Of a stretch of DNA of 38,496 nucleotides, positions 8,752 to 19,588 are shown one piece after another. Below the pieces are notes generated by a model that saw only the letters and a list, made by a program, of their open reading frames with translations, had not been told where the DNA came from and made no database searches. The stretch's first letter is position 1; the number at the start of each line of letters is the position of its first letter. This DNA is from Solemya velesiana gill symbiont. Its GTDB lineage: Bacteria; Pseudomonadota; Gammaproteobacteria; Chromatiales; Chromatiaceae. The stretch covers positions 1 through 38,496 of the forward strand of contig NZ_MPRJ01000011.1 of the NCBI RefSeq assembly GCF_002020805.1, read 5' to 3'. The position numbers and the translations under genes were made by a program.

Positions 8752-8782
8752 CCGCACAGTAATAAAGCTACAGGAGTTTTTT

Positions 8783-10225
8783 ATGCGTGCTTTGATATCG
8801 AAAAGCCAGTATCTCGTTTTTGGCCTTGCCCTGTTTCTTATTGCAGCGGCTGAACTACAGGCTCGTTCACTACCCGATTTCACCAAGTTGGTAGAGTCCT
8901 ACAGCCCTGCGGTGGTAAACATCAGCACCAAGCAGAATAAAACGGTAAAAAACAAGCTGAAACGCGAATTCCATATGCCGGATCCTCCCGAGGGCAGCCC
9001 CTTCAACGAGTTCTTCAAACACTTTTTCGGTGAAGGTTACGGCGGGGATTTCGAAAGGCACTTCGATACCCAGTCCCTGGGTTCTGGTTTCATCATCTCT
9101 GAAGACGGTTACCTGCTGACAAACAACCACGTGGTTGAAGAGGCTGATGAGGTTCTGGTTCGTCTGAGCGACCATCGCGAATTCACGGCCAAGGTAATCG
9201 GCAAGGACAAGCGCAGTGATGTCGCACTGCTCAAGATCGAAGCAGACGACCTTCCCACCGTGAAAATAGTTAAGGGCAGCGACCTGAAGGTCGGTGAATG
9301 GGTGCTGGCCATCGGTTCGCCGTTTGGATTCGATCACTCTGTAACTGCCGGTATCGTCAGTGCAAAAGGCCGAAGCCTGCCCAATGAAAACTACGTACCG
9401 TTTATTCAGACCGATGTGGCCATCAACCCCGGAAACTCCGGTGGTCCCCTGTTCAATCTCGATGGCGAGGTGGTTGGAGTCAACTCCCAGATCTACAGCC
9501 GAACCGGTGGCTTCATGGGTCTCTCGTTCGCCATTCCCATTGAAATGGCCATGAATGTAGCGGACCAGCTGCGCGAGAAAGGCAGGGTCAGCCGCGGATG
9601 GCTCGGCGTTCTGATCCAGGATGTAACCCGTGAGCTGGCAGATTCTTTCGGCATGGAACATCCTCATGGGGCGATTGTCGCCAAGGTGTTGCCAGATAGC
9701 CCGGCTGAAGAGGCAGGCCTGGAGCAGGGCGATGTGATCCTGACCTTTAACGGCCAAAAGCTGTACAACTCTTCCATGCTGCCTCCGCTGGTCGGTTCCA
9801 GCCGTATCGACAAGCCTGCGACTGTTGAGATTGTGCGAGCCGGAAAACGCAAGACTATCAAAATAAATATTGGTGAATTGCCAGAAGATGACAAGATTGC
9901 ACAGATCTCCCAAGAGGGTTTTGGTCAGCAGAGTGATGTGAACGTACTGGGGCTGGTCGCAGCCGATATCACGCCCGAAATGAGGAAAGAGCAGCGTCTT
10001 GAGAATGTAAGAGGTGTGATTGTCGAGGAGGTGAGGCCAGGTCCTGCAAAGGCTGCCGGTCTGACCGAAGGCGATGTCATTCAGATGATCAACAATACCC
10101 GCGTTGATAACCTGGAGCAGTTCAATGCGCAGGTGGAAGCGCTGCAAAAAGGGAAGACCACCGCTGTGCTGGTACTGCGCCCAACGGGTCCGCGGTTCCT
10201 TGCCCTCCATGTTCCTGAAGAATGA
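8783..10225 (+). CDS. mucD: periplasmic serine protease of the DegP/MucD (HtrA) family
   Basis: This 480-residue protein degrades or refolds misfolded envelope proteins. A signal peptide (LVFGLALFLIAAAELQA, residues 11-27) is followed by a trypsin-like domain with the triad H116 (TNNHVV), D146 (RSDVALLKI) and S219 (GNSGGPLF). Two PDZ domains follow (about 265-355 and 385-475; the second begins near NVLGLVAADITPE). It lies at the end of the sigma-E operon, as mucD does in Pseudomonas. AGGAG precedes the start. Its stop overlaps the next gene as ATGA. Confidence 0.96.
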   Translation: MRALISKSQYLVFGLALFLIAAAELQARSLPDFTKLVESYSPAVVNISTKQNKTVKNKLKREFHMPDPPEGSPFNEFFKHFFGEGYGGDFERHFDTQSLGSGFIISEDGYLLTNNHVVEEADEVLVRLSDHREFTAKVIGKDKRSDVALLKIEADDLPTVKIVKGSDLKVGEWVLAIGSPFGFDHSVTAGIVSAKGRSLPNENYVPFIQTDVAINPGNSGGPLFNLDGEVVGVNSQIYSRTGGFMGLSFAIPIEMAMNVADQLREKGRVSRGWLGVLIQDVTRELADSFGMEHPHGAIVAKVLPDSPAEEAGLEQGDVILTFNGQKLYNSSMLPPLVGSSRIDKPATVEIVRAGKRKTIKINIGELPEDDKIAQISQEGFGQQSDVNVLGLVAADITPEMRKEQRLENVRGVIVEEVRPGPAKAAGLTEGDVIQMINNTRVDNLEQFNAQVEALQKGKTTAVLVLRPTGPRFLALHVPEE

Positions 10226-10473
10226 GTCAACCAGGGATCTGTTTTACGCTCTATACACGCAACGGCTGCCATCTCTGTGAGGACATGAGATGGCAGCTTG
10301 TTGAGATGCAGAAGGAGAGGGGGTTCGAGTTCAACGAAATCGATATCGATGCCGATCCCGAGTTGGAAAAGCGTTATGGGACGTTGATTCCTGTTTTGGC
10401 ACTCGGTGAGAAGGTACTTTGCAACTACTACCTGGATCCTGTTGCTGTTAACGAGACGCTTGCCCGGGAATGA
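10222..10473 (+). CDS. small glutaredoxin-like protein (DUF836)
   Basis: This 83-residue thioredoxin-fold protein begins with a beta strand (FTLYTRNG) and carries a C16-H-L-C19 dithiol motif, then IDIDADPELEKRYG and a cis-Pro loop at LIPVLAL. These are hallmarks of the DUF836/glutaredoxin-like family (PF05768). No signal peptide is seen, so it is likely cytoplasmic. Its physiological partner is unknown. It overlaps mucD by four bases and is followed by a strong terminator, so it is the last gene of the sigma-E operon here. Confidence 0.88.
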   Translation: MSQPGICFTLYTRNGCHLCEDMRWQLVEMQKERGFEFNEIDIDADPELEKRYGTLIPVLALGEKVLCNYYLDPVAVNETLARE

Positions 10474-10540
10474 GCTATTTGAGCGAAGACTATTCTGGGT
10501 TATCATTGGCAACGAATTTTTCCAGGATCTGCTACTCCTG

Positions 10541-10577
10541 AAAGCGGAACTTTTCGGAAGGGAAAGTTCCGCTTTTT
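10541..10577 (+). terminator. rho-independent terminator after the sigma-E operon
   Basis: AAAGCGGAACTTT and AAAGTTCCGCTTT form a 13-bp stem around a short loop, ending in a T run. It lies 67 bases after the glutaredoxin-like gene and about 90 before lepA, so it separates the two operons. Confidence 0.9.
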
Positions 10578-10667
10578 CAATTAGTTATATAATTATTGTC
10601 GAATTGGTATTAAATAGGTGTTTACGCTTTTCGACTTGGACTGGCTGGCAAACAGACGCAATAACAG

Positions 10668-12473
10668 ATGACCGACCTCAGACATATCCGAAATTTCTCC
10701 ATCATTGCCCATATCGATCATGGTAAATCAACCATTGCTGATCGATTCATCCATATCTGTGGTGGTCTCAGTGATCGGGAGATGGAAGAGCAGGTTCTTG
10801 ATTCGATGGACCTGGAGAGGGAGCGTGGCATCACCATCAAGGCTCAGAGCGTTACCCTGGACTACAAGGCAAAAAACGGCAAAATCTACCAACTTAACTT
10901 TATCGACACCCCGGGGCACGTGGATTTCTCATATGAAGTCTCACGCTCACTGGCGGCCTGCGAGGGCGCTTTGCTGGTGGTCGATGCAGCCCAGGGCGTC
11001 GAAGCCCAGAGTGTCGCCAACTGTTACACCGCCATCGAACAGGGCCTTGAGGTTCTGCCCGTGTTGAACAAAATCGATCTGCCGGCCGCAGAGCCGGAAA
11101 GAGTCATCAACGAGATCGAAGAGATCATTGGGATCGAGGCGGAAGAAGCAATCCGCGTAAGCGCAAAAACCGGCATAGGCATACCCGATCTGCTTGAGGA
11201 ACTGGTCGATAAAATCCCACCCCCGGAGGGCGACGCCAACGCACCCCTCCAGGCCTTGATCATTGACTCCTGGTTCGACTCCTATGTGGGAGTGATCTCC
11301 CTCATCCGTGTCGTAAATGGCACCCTCCGCCCGAAAAACAAGATCACCATTATGTCCACCGGGCGCAACTTCCAGGCGGAGAAAGTGGGCGTGTTCGGCC
11401 CGAAGCGTGAGGATAAGCCGATGCTTGGCCCAGGCGAAGTAGGCTTCCTCATTGCAGGTATCAAGGACATCGATGGTGCACCGGTTGGCGATACCATCAC
11501 CCTTACAGACAACAAGGCCAGCGAGGCGCTGCCAGGATTCGAGGAGATGCGTCCCCGCGTATTCTCAGGCCTCTACCCGGTCAGTTCGGACGATTACGAG
11601 TCTTTCCGTGAAGCGCTGCAGAAGCTCAAGCTCAATGATGCTGCACTCCATTTCGAGCCCGAAACATCCCAAGCCCTGGGATTCGGTTTCAGATGTGGTT
11701 TCCTGGGTATGCTGCACATGGAGATTGTCCAGGAGCGTCTCGAGAGAGAGTACGATCTGGACCTGATCTCAACCGCACCTACCGTAATCTACGAGGTGGT
11801 GAAGAGTGATGGTGAGATTATCTTCATCGATAATCCTGCCGATCTGCCTGATCCAAACCATATCGACGAGATTCGTGAGCCCATCATTGAAGCCCACATC
11901 CTGGTACCACAGGATCACCTGGGCAACGTGATCAATCTCTGTATCGAGAAGCGTGGCGTACAAAAGAACATGCAGTACATGGGCGGACAGGTTCAGGTGA
12001 CCTATGAACTGCCCATGAACGAAGTTGTCCTGGACTTTTTCGACCGCTTGAAGTCAGTCAGTCGCGGCTATGCCTCGTTCGAGTATGAGTTCAAGCGTTT
12101 TCAGGCAGCACCCCTGATCAAGCTCGATATCCTGATCAATAGTGAGAAGGTTGATGCGCTCTCCATTATCGTTCATCGGGACAACGCCGATTTCAGGGGA
12201 CGTGAGCTGACGGTGAAGATGAAAGAGCTGATTCCCCGCCAAATGTTCGAAGTGGCGATCCAGGCAGCGATAGGCAGCAAGATTCTGGCCCGCACGAATG
12301 TGAAGGCGCTTAGAAAAAATGTAACCGCTAAATGCTACGGTGGTGACATTACCCGCAAGCGGAAGTTGCTCGAAAAGCAGAAGGCTGGTAAAAAGCGTAT
12401 GAAACAGGTTGGCAGGGTCGAAATTCCCCAAGAGGCATTTCTCGCTGTTCTGAAAGTTGGTAAAGAGAGTTAA
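10668..12473 (+). CDS. lepA: elongation factor 4 (LepA)
   Basis: This 601-residue ribosome-binding GTPase acts on stalled or mistranslocated ribosomes and affects initiation and elongation. It has G1 AHIDHGKST, the switch [16 protein letters not shown]3 DTPGH and G4 NKIDLP. Domains II, III and V follow, then the LepA-specific C-terminal domain ([20 protein letters not shown]). The length is normal (E. coli 599). It heads the lepA-lepB pair found in most proteobacteria, with 24 bases to lepB. No damage is visible. Confidence 0.98.
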   Translation: MTDLRHIRNFSIIAHIDHGKSTIADRFIHICGGLSDREMEEQVLDSMDLERERGITIKAQSVTLDYKAKNGKIYQLNFIDTPGHVDFSYEVSRSLAACEGALLVVDAAQGVEAQSVANCYTAIEQGLEVLPVLNKIDLPAAEPERVINEIEEIIGIEAEEAIRVSAKTGIGIPDLLEELVDKIPPPEGDANAPLQALIIDSWFDSYVGVISLIRVVNGTLRPKNKITIMSTGRNFQAEKVGVFGPKREDKPMLGPGEVGFLIAGIKDIDGAPVGDTITLTDNKASEALPGFEEMRPRVFSGLYPVSSDDYESFREALQKLKLNDAALHFEPETSQALGFGFRCGFLGMLHMEIVQERLEREYDLDLISTAPTVIYEVVKSDGEIIFIDNPADLPDPNHIDEIREPIIEAHILVPQDHLGNVINLCIEKRGVQKNMQYMGGQVQVTYELPMNEVVLDFFDRLKSVSRGYASFEYEFKRFQAAPLIKLDILINSEKVDALSIIVHRDNADFRGRELTVKMKELIPRQMFEVAIQAAIGSKILARTNVKALRKNVTAKCYGGDITRKRKLLEKQKAGKKRMKQVGRVEIPQEAFLAVLKVGKES

Positions 12474-12497
12474 CCGGTAGAGAAGACAGGCATATCT

Positions 12498-13328
12498 ATG
12501 AACTTTGATTTCCCGGCGTTTTTGGTTGCCGCTACATTTATCACCGGCGTCATCTGGTTGATAGATTCACTGTTGTTTGCGTCCAAGCGCCAGCAAAAAA
12601 ACCAGGATGCAGAGATTCAAACCGTCAAAGAGCCGCTGCTTGTTGAGTACTCACGTTCATTTTTCCCGATTATTCTTGTCGTCCTGGTGCTGAGGTCATT
12701 TATCGTAGAACCATTCAGAATTCCGTCCGGTTCTATGATGCCCACGCTGCTTGTCGGGGATTTTATACTTGTCAATAAATTCTCTTATGGACTCAAACTT
12801 CCGGTAATTAACAAGAAAATCATAGAGATAGGCGATCCGGAGCGGGGCGATGTCATCGTTTTTAAATACCCTCAAAACCCCAACGTGGACTATATCAAAA
12901 GGGTAGTAGGCGTTCCTGGAGATTCTATCGCCTATCGGAATAAAATATTGTATGTAAACGGAGAACCTCAACATCAGAAGCAAGTGGCAATTTATTCTGG
13001 TGAAGGGAGTGGCTCCAGTGAAACCGGTTCCATCGAGAGTGTTGAGTTCCTAGGGGAACGCGCACACAACATTTTGGTCAATCCGCTCGCGCCGGATTTT
13101 GGCTATGGATGCCAGTTCCTGATGAGAGGACCGATAAAAGTACCCCCAGGACACTACTTTGCAATGGGTGATAATCGGGATAACAGTAACGACAGCCGAT
13201 GCTGGGGTCTGGTTCCGAAAAAGAACCTCGTTGGCGAAGCATTCGGAATATGGATGAGCTGGGATAGTAACCGTTCATGGTCGCCCGTTCCCGTAGCCTG
13301 GGGACGGATTGGCGAAGGGATTAATTAG
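12498..13328 (+). CDS. lepB: signal peptidase I (LepB)
   Basis: This 276-residue inner-membrane protease removes signal peptides from exported proteins. Two hydrophobic spans (about 8-27 and 55-70) anchor it. The Ser-Lys dyad is S79 in RIPSGSMMPTLL and K134 in DYIKRVVGVPGD. The box MGDNRDNSNDSRCWGLVP is intact. It is shorter than the E. coli enzyme (324), mainly in the periplasmic insertion, but near the usual size for other gammaproteobacteria. It lies between lepA and a DUF4845 gene. Confidence 0.97.
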   Translation: MNFDFPAFLVAATFITGVIWLIDSLLFASKRQQKNQDAEIQTVKEPLLVEYSRSFFPIILVVLVLRSFIVEPFRIPSGSMMPTLLVGDFILVNKFSYGLKLPVINKKIIEIGDPERGDVIVFKYPQNPNVDYIKRVVGVPGDSIAYRNKILYVNGEPQHQKQVAIYSGEGSGSSETGSIESVEFLGERAHNILVNPLAPDFGYGCQFLMRGPIKVPPGHYFAMGDNRDNSNDSRCWGLVPKKNLVGEAFGIWMSWDSNRSWSPVPVAWGRIGEGIN

Positions 13329-13352
13329 AAGTTAAATTGGAGGATAGGGGCA

Positions 13353-13727
13353 ATGAAGTCCTTGAGAAAACAAAAAGGCATGACTGGATTGGGGTGGCTG
13401 ACAATATTGGGCCTGATAGGATTCTTTTCACTGCTGACCATCAAGATTGGCCCGATTTATCTTCAGCACTACACTGTGAAGAGTGTACTCATGTCCCTGA
13501 AAGAGGAGCCTTTGATCACCAAGAAAACGCCCTCTCAAATCAAGGGAATGATCTTTAAAAGACTGAAGGTCAATGGCGTCTACGATATGGACAAAAAGGC
13601 CGTCACTCTTCAGAAAAGCCCTGGTATTGTCCTGGTGGATATCACCTATACCGTTCAGAAAAACATGGCCGGCAACCTGGATATTCTGGTCAACTTTTCC
13701 GAACAAGTAGAACTGGTGTCTAATTGA
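13353..13727 (+). CDS. DUF4845 membrane protein between lepB and rnc
   Basis: This 124-residue protein has a short basic N-terminus, one hydrophobic span (GWLTILGLIGFFSLLTIKIG, about 14-33) and a small soluble domain ending in an FSEQVELV strand. It fits DUF4845 (PF16137), which is encoded at this place between lepB and rnc in Pseudomonas and relatives. The pilin-like start (KQKGMTGLGWLT) has been noted in the family, but no role is established. An AGG-rich site precedes ATG 13353. Its TGA overlaps the rnc start. Confidence 0.85.
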   Translation: MKSLRKQKGMTGLGWLTILGLIGFFSLLTIKIGPIYLQHYTVKSVLMSLKEEPLITKKTPSQIKGMIFKRLKVNGVYDMDKKAVTLQKSPGIVLVDITYTVQKNMAGNLDILVNFSEQVELVSN

Positions 13728-14401
13728 GAGAGTCCTTGGAGCGCCTCTGTCGTGAAATCGATTACCAGTTCGCTGATCTGCGGCTAGCAGAGAGGGCTCT
13801 CACCCATAGAAGCGCTGGAAGCGAAAACAACGAACGCCTGGAATTTCTCGGCGATGCCATTCTTGGCTTCATAATCGCCGATGAGTTGTATCACCGTTTC
13901 CCCGATGCCGATGAAGGCCAATTGAGCCGGCTTCGTGCGAAGTTGGTGAAAGGGGATTCTCTCGCCGAGATCTCCCGGTCATTGGAACTAGGCAGTTACC
14001 TCAGCCTCGGTGCAGGTGAACTCAGAAGTGGCGGACATTCACGCAACTCTATTCTTGCCGACGCCATGGAAGCCCTGTTTGCTGCGATCTATCTGGACAA
14101 GGGTTATGAAAATGCCCACAAGGTCATTTTGGACCTTTTCCAGGAAAAACTTTCCGCATTGACCGCGGAATCTCAGCAGAAAGACCCAAAAACACGCCTG
14201 CAGGAATTTCTGCAAGCCAGGAAACTTGAACTGCCGGCCTACAGCATCACCCAGGTTGTTGGTGAACAGCACAATCAAACCTTTACCGTAAAATGCCAGG
14301 TCTCCAGCCTGAAAATGGAGTCTGAAGGTACAGGAAGCAGCCGGCGTAAAGCAGAGCAGGATGCGGCTAGTCATCTTCTGGAGCATCTGGTCAATGGCTG
14401 A
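13724..14401 (+). CDS. rnc: ribonuclease III
   Basis: This 225-residue double-strand-specific endoribonuclease matures rRNA precursors and some mRNAs. The catalytic domain has the signature NERLEFLGDAIL and a second acidic site at DAMEALFAAIYLD. The C-terminal dsRNA-binding domain includes DPKTRLQEFLQA and ends GSSRRKAEQDAASHLLEHL. The start is TTG 13724, overlapping the preceding stop as TTGA; no ATG is near the expected N-terminus. The length equals that of E. coli RNase III (226). It precedes era with overlap, as usual. Confidence 0.97.
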   Translation: MRESLERLCREIDYQFADLRLAERALTHRSAGSENNERLEFLGDAILGFIIADELYHRFPDADEGQLSRLRAKLVKGDSLAEISRSLELGSYLSLGAGELRSGGHSRNSILADAMEALFAAIYLDKGYENAHKVILDLFQEKLSALTAESQQKDPKTRLQEFLQARKLELPAYSITQVVGEQHNQTFTVKCQVSSLKMESEGTGSSRRKAEQDAASHLLEHLVNG

Positions 14402-15293
14402 GAAAAACCGAAATCGCTGTGGCTATTGCGCCATCGTGGGTAGGCCAAATGTCGGCAAGTCAACGCTGCTGAACCGTCTTATCGGCCAAAAGCTGGCGAT
14501 AACATCCAGAAAACCCCAAACCACGCGGCACAGTATTCTCGGGGTTAAGACCACCGAACAGGGCCAGGTGATCTACGTTGATACACCCGGAATTCATCAG
14601 CGTGGTGATCAAGCGATGAATAAATACCTGAACCGAACGGCCAAAACAGCCCTGGCTGATGTGGATCTCCTGGTCTTTGTGGTTGAGGCCAATCGATGGA
14701 CAGATGAAGATGCCGCAGTTTTACAGACCATCAAGAATATCGGTACTCCAACGATACTTGTGGTGAATAAAGTAGATACGGTCAAAGAGAAACAGTCTCT
14801 GCTTCCATTTCTCAGTGAAATAGCTGCGAAACACCCATTCGAAGAGGTCATACCTCTGTCGACAATGAGTGGGGATAATGCGGATATGCTGGGCAAGCAG
14901 GTATTGGCACGCTTGCCGGAAAGTGAGAACTTCTTCCCGGAAGATCAATTGACCGACCGTCCAGAGCGGTTTTTCGCAGCAGAACTGATACGGGAACAGC
15001 TTACACGCCGTTATGCCAAGGAGATCCCCTACGCCTTGACCGTGGAGATCGAAAAGTTCGAACAAGAGGGGAATCTCTACCGTATAAACGCCTTGGTATG
15101 GGTTGAGCGCCCCGGACAGAAAAACATCATCATCGGCAGCAAGGGAGCCGCCCTGAAAGAGGTGGCTAAACAAGCCCGGCTGGAAATGGAGAAGTTCTTC
15201 GGAACCAAGGTCTTTCTCACTATCTGGGTCAAGGTTAAAAAGAGCTGGTCAAGCGATGAAAGCGCGTTGATACGTCTCGGTTACGGTGATTGA
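14394..15293 (+). CDS. era: GTPase Era
   Basis: This 299-residue essential GTPase binds 16S rRNA and assists small-subunit assembly. It has G1 GRPNVGKS (16-23), switch I around KPQTTRHSI, G3 DTPG and G4 NKVD. The C-terminal KH domain carries IIIGSKGAALKEV. The ATG at 14394 is preferred over upstream in-frame starts because it gives MAEKNRNRCGYCAIVGRPN, like E. coli Era (301), and GGAG lies about ten bases before it. It overlaps rnc by eight bases, and its TGA overlaps the recO start. Confidence 0.97.
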   Translation: MAEKNRNRCGYCAIVGRPNVGKSTLLNRLIGQKLAITSRKPQTTRHSILGVKTTEQGQVIYVDTPGIHQRGDQAMNKYLNRTAKTALADVDLLVFVVEANRWTDEDAAVLQTIKNIGTPTILVVNKVDTVKEKQSLLPFLSEIAAKHPFEEVIPLSTMSGDNADMLGKQVLARLPESENFFPEDQLTDRPERFFAAELIREQLTRRYAKEIPYALTVEIEKFEQEGNLYRINALVWVERPGQKNIIIGSKGAALKEVAKQARLEMEKFFGTKVFLTIWVKVKKSWSSDESALIRLGYGD

Positions 15294-16036
15294 ACCTTGT
15301 GGCATACAGAAACAACCTTGAAATGCAGCAGGCGTTTATTCTGCACCGCTCACCCTACTCGAACAGCAGCCTGCTCCTTGAGTGCCTGACATCGTCTCAA
15401 GGACGATTCCCTCTGATCGCCAAGGGAGCAAACTCGGACAAAGAGCGGAAAAGGGGGGGTAGCCTTCATCCCTTCACTCCACTGTTGATCAACTGGAGTG
15501 GCCGGGGCGAGGTAAAGAATCTGTGCAATCATGATGTCAGTGACAGACCGATTCCGCTAACAGGAAATGCGCTTTATTGCGGCTTTTATGTTAACGAATT
15601 GATAATGCGCCTGGTTCATAGAAATGACCCGAATGGTGAACTTTTCACCCTCTATAAAGACACCATTTATGCGCTTTCCCAATCACCGATGCTGGACAGT
15701 GTGCTTCGAGCATTCGAGTTGAATCTGTTGGCACTACTCGGATACGGACTGAACCTGGAATACGATGCCGTAACAGGCGAGCCTATTGATCCGAACGGAT
15801 TCTATCTGTTTGAAACTGAAACAGGGCCGATCAGAACAGGTGAACACGCACAACAAGCGATATCAGGCTCCACTTTACTTGGCATCACTTCAGGCGAGGA
15901 ACTGGACAAGCAAGGCAGGGGGGAGGCAAAAGCGCTTCTCAGGCAGGTGATTTCTTACTACATTGGTGACAAGCCATTGAAGAGCAGGGAGCTTTTCAGG
16001 ACCATATCTTCAGTTAATAACCGCTGGAAACAATAA
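15290..16036 (+). CDS. recO: DNA repair protein RecO
   Basis: This protein of 248 residues (237 if started at ATG 15323) mediates RecA loading in the RecF pathway. The N-terminal OB-fold begins AFILHRSPYSNSSLLLECLT and continues RFPLIAKGAN. The helical C-terminal part includes LRAFELNLLALLGYGLNL, the family core. The TTG at 15290 forms a TTGA overlap with era, as seen for rnc; ATG 15323 matches the start of homologues but has no visible ribosome site. It is followed by pdxJ after three bases. Confidence 0.93.
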   Translation: MNLVAYRNNLEMQQAFILHRSPYSNSSLLLECLTSSQGRFPLIAKGANSDKERKRGGSLHPFTPLLINWSGRGEVKNLCNHDVSDRPIPLTGNALYCGFYVNELIMRLVHRNDPNGELFTLYKDTIYALSQSPMLDSVLRAFELNLLALLGYGLNLEYDAVTGEPIDPNGFYLFETETGPIRTGEHAQQAISGSTLLGITSGEELDKQGRGEAKALLRQVISYYIGDKPLKSRELFRTISSVNNRWKQ

Positions 16037-16039
16037 ACA

Positions 16040-16771
16040 ATGCAACCAAGAGATATTCTACTAGGTGTAAACATTGACTACGTTGCAACCTTGCGCCAAC
16101 AACGTGGAACCCGCTACCCGGAGACCATACAGGCCGCACTGGTTGCTGAGCATGCAGGTGCTGATGCTATAACTGTTCATCTGCGTGAAGACAGAAGACA
16201 TATCCAGGACCGGGACGTTGAGATATTGAACGGGACGCTTCAAACCCGAATGAATCTTGAAATGGCTGCAACGGATGAAATGCTGGCGATTGCGCAACGG
16301 ATTGCTCCCAGCGACTGCTGCCTGGTGCCCGAACGCCGCGAGGAATTGACGACTGAAGGAGGTCTGGATGTAGCCTCGAATATCGGGGCTTTAACGGACT
16401 CTTGCGCAGCACTGGCCGAGTCAGATATCAAGGTATCACTTTTTATAGATGCCGACCCCCAACAACTGGACGCTGCTGTAGAAGTGGGTGCGCCTGTCGT
16501 GGAGATACATACAGGCCATTATGCCGGTGCGTCAACACGTGGTGAAAGGGAAGTAGAGTTCAACAGAATAAAATCTGCTGTTGCACACGGACTGGATGTC
16601 GGTCTGCAGGTGAATGCAGGTCATGGCCTGGATTATCATAATGTCCAGGCTATTGCAGCAATTGAGGGCATCAGGGAACTGAATATCGGGCACTCGATCA
16701 TTGCGCGAGCAATATTTTCAGGTTTGGACAAGGCAGTTTCGGATATGAAGCGATTGATGCAATACGGGTAA
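16040..16771 (+). CDS. pdxJ: pyridoxine 5'-phosphate synthase PdxJ
   Basis: This 243-residue TIM-barrel enzyme condenses deoxyxylulose 5-phosphate with the amino-ketone made by PdxA, the last ring-forming step of vitamin B6 synthesis. The start [18 protein letters not shown] and the motifs [24 protein letters not shown] and [12 protein letters not shown] are diagnostic. The length matches E. coli PdxJ (243). The usual next gene, acpS, is absent; the convergent barA lies downstream. Confidence 0.97.
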   Translation: MQPRDILLGVNIDYVATLRQQRGTRYPETIQAALVAEHAGADAITVHLREDRRHIQDRDVEILNGTLQTRMNLEMAATDEMLAIAQRIAPSDCCLVPERREELTTEGGLDVASNIGALTDSCAALAESDIKVSLFIDADPQQLDAAVEVGAPVVEIHTGHYAGASTRGEREVEFNRIKSAVAHGLDVGLQVNAGHGLDYHNVQAIAAIEGIRELNIGHSIIARAIFSGLDKAVSDMKRLMQYG

Positions 16772-16788
16772 TGACATCTCGCTGACCG

Positions 16789-16810
16789 CCTGAAATAACT
16801 GTTTTTCAGG
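16789..16810. terminator. weak hairpin between convergent pdxJ and barA
   Basis: CCTGAAA at 16789-16795 pairs with TTTCAGG at 16804-16810, with T-rich sequence in the loop. The stem is short (7 bp) and lacks a clear T tract, so a shared terminator role is only possible. Confidence 0.35.
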
Positions 16811-16831
16811 TTATCAAGTAAACAAACAGGA

Positions 16832-19588
16832 TCAAGCAAGTTTCAGAGAGGAGAGGGTGGCGGTCTCCTGATCAACCAGCAACATTGATCGAACAGCCTG
16901 CTCAAGACTCTCCTCATCTGCGGCCCGCTCAAGGTCAGAAACATATTTTTTCAGGGCAGAGACGCCACAGACCGCAGCAGAGCCGTGCAAGCGGTGTGCG
17001 TTTTCCTTTAATTCTGACCAGTCCTGGTTTTCCAGATTATCCCGCAACTGTTTGCCCATTGTTTGAAGATCCTGGATTAAACGCATGAACATCTCGTCGG
17101 CCAGTTCTTTTCTACCCCCAGCGATTCGCAATGCCTCTTCAGCATCCCGTGATGGCAGAATATCGCGACCGGAAGAGGGGGAGGCTTTCGGAATAGCTTT
17201 TACGCCGCAATCTTTCCCCAGCAATCCGCAGACCACGCTCCAGAGTCTCTCCTCTTCAATTGGCTTGACCAGGTATTCATCGAAACCCACTGATACGGCA
17301 TCTTCCCTGTGACCCGGAACGATATCGGCACTTAATGCAACGATAGGCGTATGTGTATCTTCGGGTTCACTTGACCTGATGATCTTGGTTGCTTCTTTGC
17401 CATCCATTACCGGCATGTGAATATCAAGAATCACCAAGTCATAGTGGCCTTCTGAGAAAGCATTAATAGCTTCTTCACCATTCTGCACGGCTTCTATTTC
17501 TGCTCCGCTGCCTTGTAGCAGGGCAACAATCAACCGGAGATTAGTGGGATTGTCATCCGCGACAAGAAAACGGTATTGATTGAGATCCGGTATCTTTTCA
17601 ATTACCTGGCCATTTGTTGCAGCTCTTTCTTTGCCAAATACGCCCTGTTCTAAAATACGATAAAGCGCGTTTCGTCCAAGGGGCTTACTTGTACACCGAG
17701 TAACGCCATTAATTTTCTGACACTTATCAAGTACAAGATGATCCGATGTGCTTGCAAGAACAAGGATCGATGCATTGGTTCTCTGCCTGATTGATTGGAC
17801 TCTGCCATCGACCTCCTCGGCGGTTTCGTGAGTTGAAGCCCCGAGCAATACGAAATCGTACCCTTCATTGAATTCTTGCGAATCGAGAGATGCGAGGCTT
17901 GCTCCATCAACATTCATGTCCATATGCGTCAACATGTGAACAATGGAATGACGGGATAGTTCATGATCATCAACCACGAGGCAGCGTTTTCCTGATAATT
18001 CGGTGTACTGATCATGTGGGATGTCGAGCGGATTCCGAATTTTTTCCAAACCCAGATAAACCCTGAAGCACGACCCTTGTCCCTCTTCACTCTCCACGCT
18101 GATTTTGCCCTTCATCGTTTCAGCCAGCTTTCGGCTGATACTGAGTCCGAGCCCTGTTCCTCCATAATTCTTACTGATATTAGTGGAGAGTTGATTGAAT
18201 GATGTGAACAGGCTCTGTTGTAATTGAGCGGAGATTCCAATGCCTGTGTCAGTGACAGAAAATAGAATGGAGCATTGGTTTTCAGTCTCGCCTTCGAGCA
18301 TGACCCTAACAATTACCTGCCCTTCGTGCGTGAATTTAATAGCATTGCCGATTAGGTTTACGATTATTTGCCGGATCCTTGTCTCATCGCCAATCAACCG
18401 CTCTGGCACATCAGAATAGATCAATAGTGTGAGCTCGAGTCCCTTTTCATGAGCAGCTGGTGCCAGGAGTGTAACGGGTTCCTCGAAGCAGTCGTAAATG
18501 TCGAAAGGTGTAGACTCTGGTTCGAGCTTGCCATACTCCAATCTCGAATAGTCGAGAATATCGTTGATGATTGTGAGCAGACTTGAAGCCGATTTTTCTA
18601 TGGTCTCGACCAGTTCATGCTGTTCAGACGACATGTCAGATTTCAATAACAGCCTGGAAAACCCGATCACACCATTCATTGGCGTTCGGATCTCATGGCT
18701 CATATTGGCAAGAAACTCGGATTTGACCTGGTTCGCCTTCATGGCTCTCTTTCTGGCAAGATCCAGTTCAACGTTCTGTATCTCCAATGCCTCCATGGTC
18801 TGTATCAGATCGGCGGTAGCCTGCTTGACCTGTTCTTCAAGAATATCCCGCGAGTTTTTCAAATCGCTGGACATGGAGTTGAAACCCTCTTCGAGGCTTC
18901 TCAACTCACCCTTGGAGACTTCAGGTACCTTTATGGAAAAATCACCATGCTTCATCTTGATCACCGCTTGTGTCAGGCGTGAGATCGGTTTGGTCAGCTG
19001 TTGGCTCAGGGCCAAGGCGATCGCGGCGGTTATCAGAAGCCCGGCAAGGGCAATCAACGAGCTGACAAGTATGATCCTCTGCTGGTTTTCCTTGAGCCTG
19101 TCATCGCTCATCAACAAGACAACCTCACCCATCACAAGGGTGCTGGGAATCTCTGTGGATTCTGTTTCCTGGTCGGGATAATCGCTTAAATCAGCAGGTG
19201 CAAGCGCTGCGACCACTTGCTCTGTGAAAACCCTGTCGCGTTCAAAATCGCCCTGGGTAAGATCAATCCTGTCACTCTGGGAGCCGCCAATAAAAGCTGC
19301 CACTTCGCCTTCGGAGCTGTATACTAGGATGGCGATCACATCTGGTCTGCGCTTGATTGGGTTGAGGCTTTGGAAAAGAACATTTTCATTACCGGAGAAA
19401 AGGCCATAAACACTCGTGGCCGCAGCCTCCTTGGCAAGGGTTGATCCTCGTTCTATGAATGCCCCCCTTAGATTATCAATCTGTGACGTAATGATGTAAG
19501 TGCCCAGCGCTGCGGCCACCAATGCAGCGGGAAGAATGCCGAGTAAAAGGGCCCTGATCTTAATCCTTGAAAAGCCCCGGATAGTCAT
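16832..19588 (-). CDS. barA: hybrid sensor histidine kinase of the BarA/GacS type
   Basis: This 918-residue tripartite kinase is the same length as E. coli BarA and is expected to drive the UvrY/GacA response regulator. Order: TM1 (about 10-32), periplasmic domain, TM2 (173-194), HAMP and coiled coil (195-290), HisKA with H298 in [16 protein letters not shown], ATPase with the N box [10 protein letters not shown] and G boxes DTGIGI and GGTGLGL, receiver 1 (about 534-650), receiver 2 with D722 in [13 protein letters not shown], and HPt with H868 in AHRLHGSA. Receiver 1 has Gly at the usual phospho-Asp place (VLLGAS), also seen in E. coli BarA. It overlaps the upstream binding-protein gene by four bases, which is unusual for barA. 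Confidence 0.95.
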   Translation of the reverse strand: MTIRGFSRIKIRALLLGILPAALVAAALGTYIITSQIDNLRGAFIERGSTLAKEAAATSVYGLFSGNENVLFQSLNPIKRRPDVIAILVYSSEGEVAAFIGGSQSDRIDLTQGDFERDRVFTEQVVAALAPADLSDYPDQETESTEIPSTLVMGEVVLLMSDDRLKENQQRIILVSSLIALAGLLITAAIALALSQQLTKPISRLTQAVIKMKHGDFSIKVPEVSKGELRSLEEGFNSMSSDLKNSRDILEEQVKQATADLIQTMEALEIQNVELDLARKRAMKANQVKSEFLANMSHEIRTPMNGVIGFSRLLLKSDMSSEQHELVETIEKSASSLLTIINDILDYSRLEYGKLEPESTPFDIYDCFEEPVTLLAPAAHEKGLELTLLIYSDVPERLIGDETRIRQIIVNLIGNAIKFTHEGQVIVRVMLEGETENQCSILFSVTDTGIGISAQLQQSLFTSFNQLSTNISKNYGGTGLGLSISRKLAETMKGKISVESEEGQGSCFRVYLGLEKIRNPLDIPHDQYTELSGKRCLVVDDHELSRHSIVHMLTHMDMNVDGASLASLDSQEFNEGYDFVLLGASTHETAEEVDGRVQSIRQRTNASILVLASTSDHLVLDKCQKINGVTRCTSKPLGRNALYRILEQGVFGKERAATNGQVIEKIPDLNQYRFLVADDNPTNLRLIVALLQGSGAEIEAVQNGEEAINAFSEGHYDLVILDIHMPVMDGKEATKIIRSSEPEDTHTPIVALSADIVPGHREDAVSVGFDEYLVKPIEEERLWSVVCGLLGKDCGVKAIPKASPSSGRDILPSRDAEEALRIAGGRKELADEMFMRLIQDLQTMGKQLRDNLENQDWSELKENAHRLHGSAAVCGVSALKKYVSDLERAADEESLEQAVRSMLLVDQETATLSSLKLA

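Noticed and set aside
8870-10210. 446-codon open frame on the minus strand opposite the HtrA protease
   Set aside because: The protease has its full catalytic triad and PDZ domains; the antisense frame has no family pattern and no ribosome site.
17990-18059. Degenerate first receiver domain of the kinase as a novelty
   Set aside because: E. coli BarA also has Gly at this position, so it is a family trait rather than damage.
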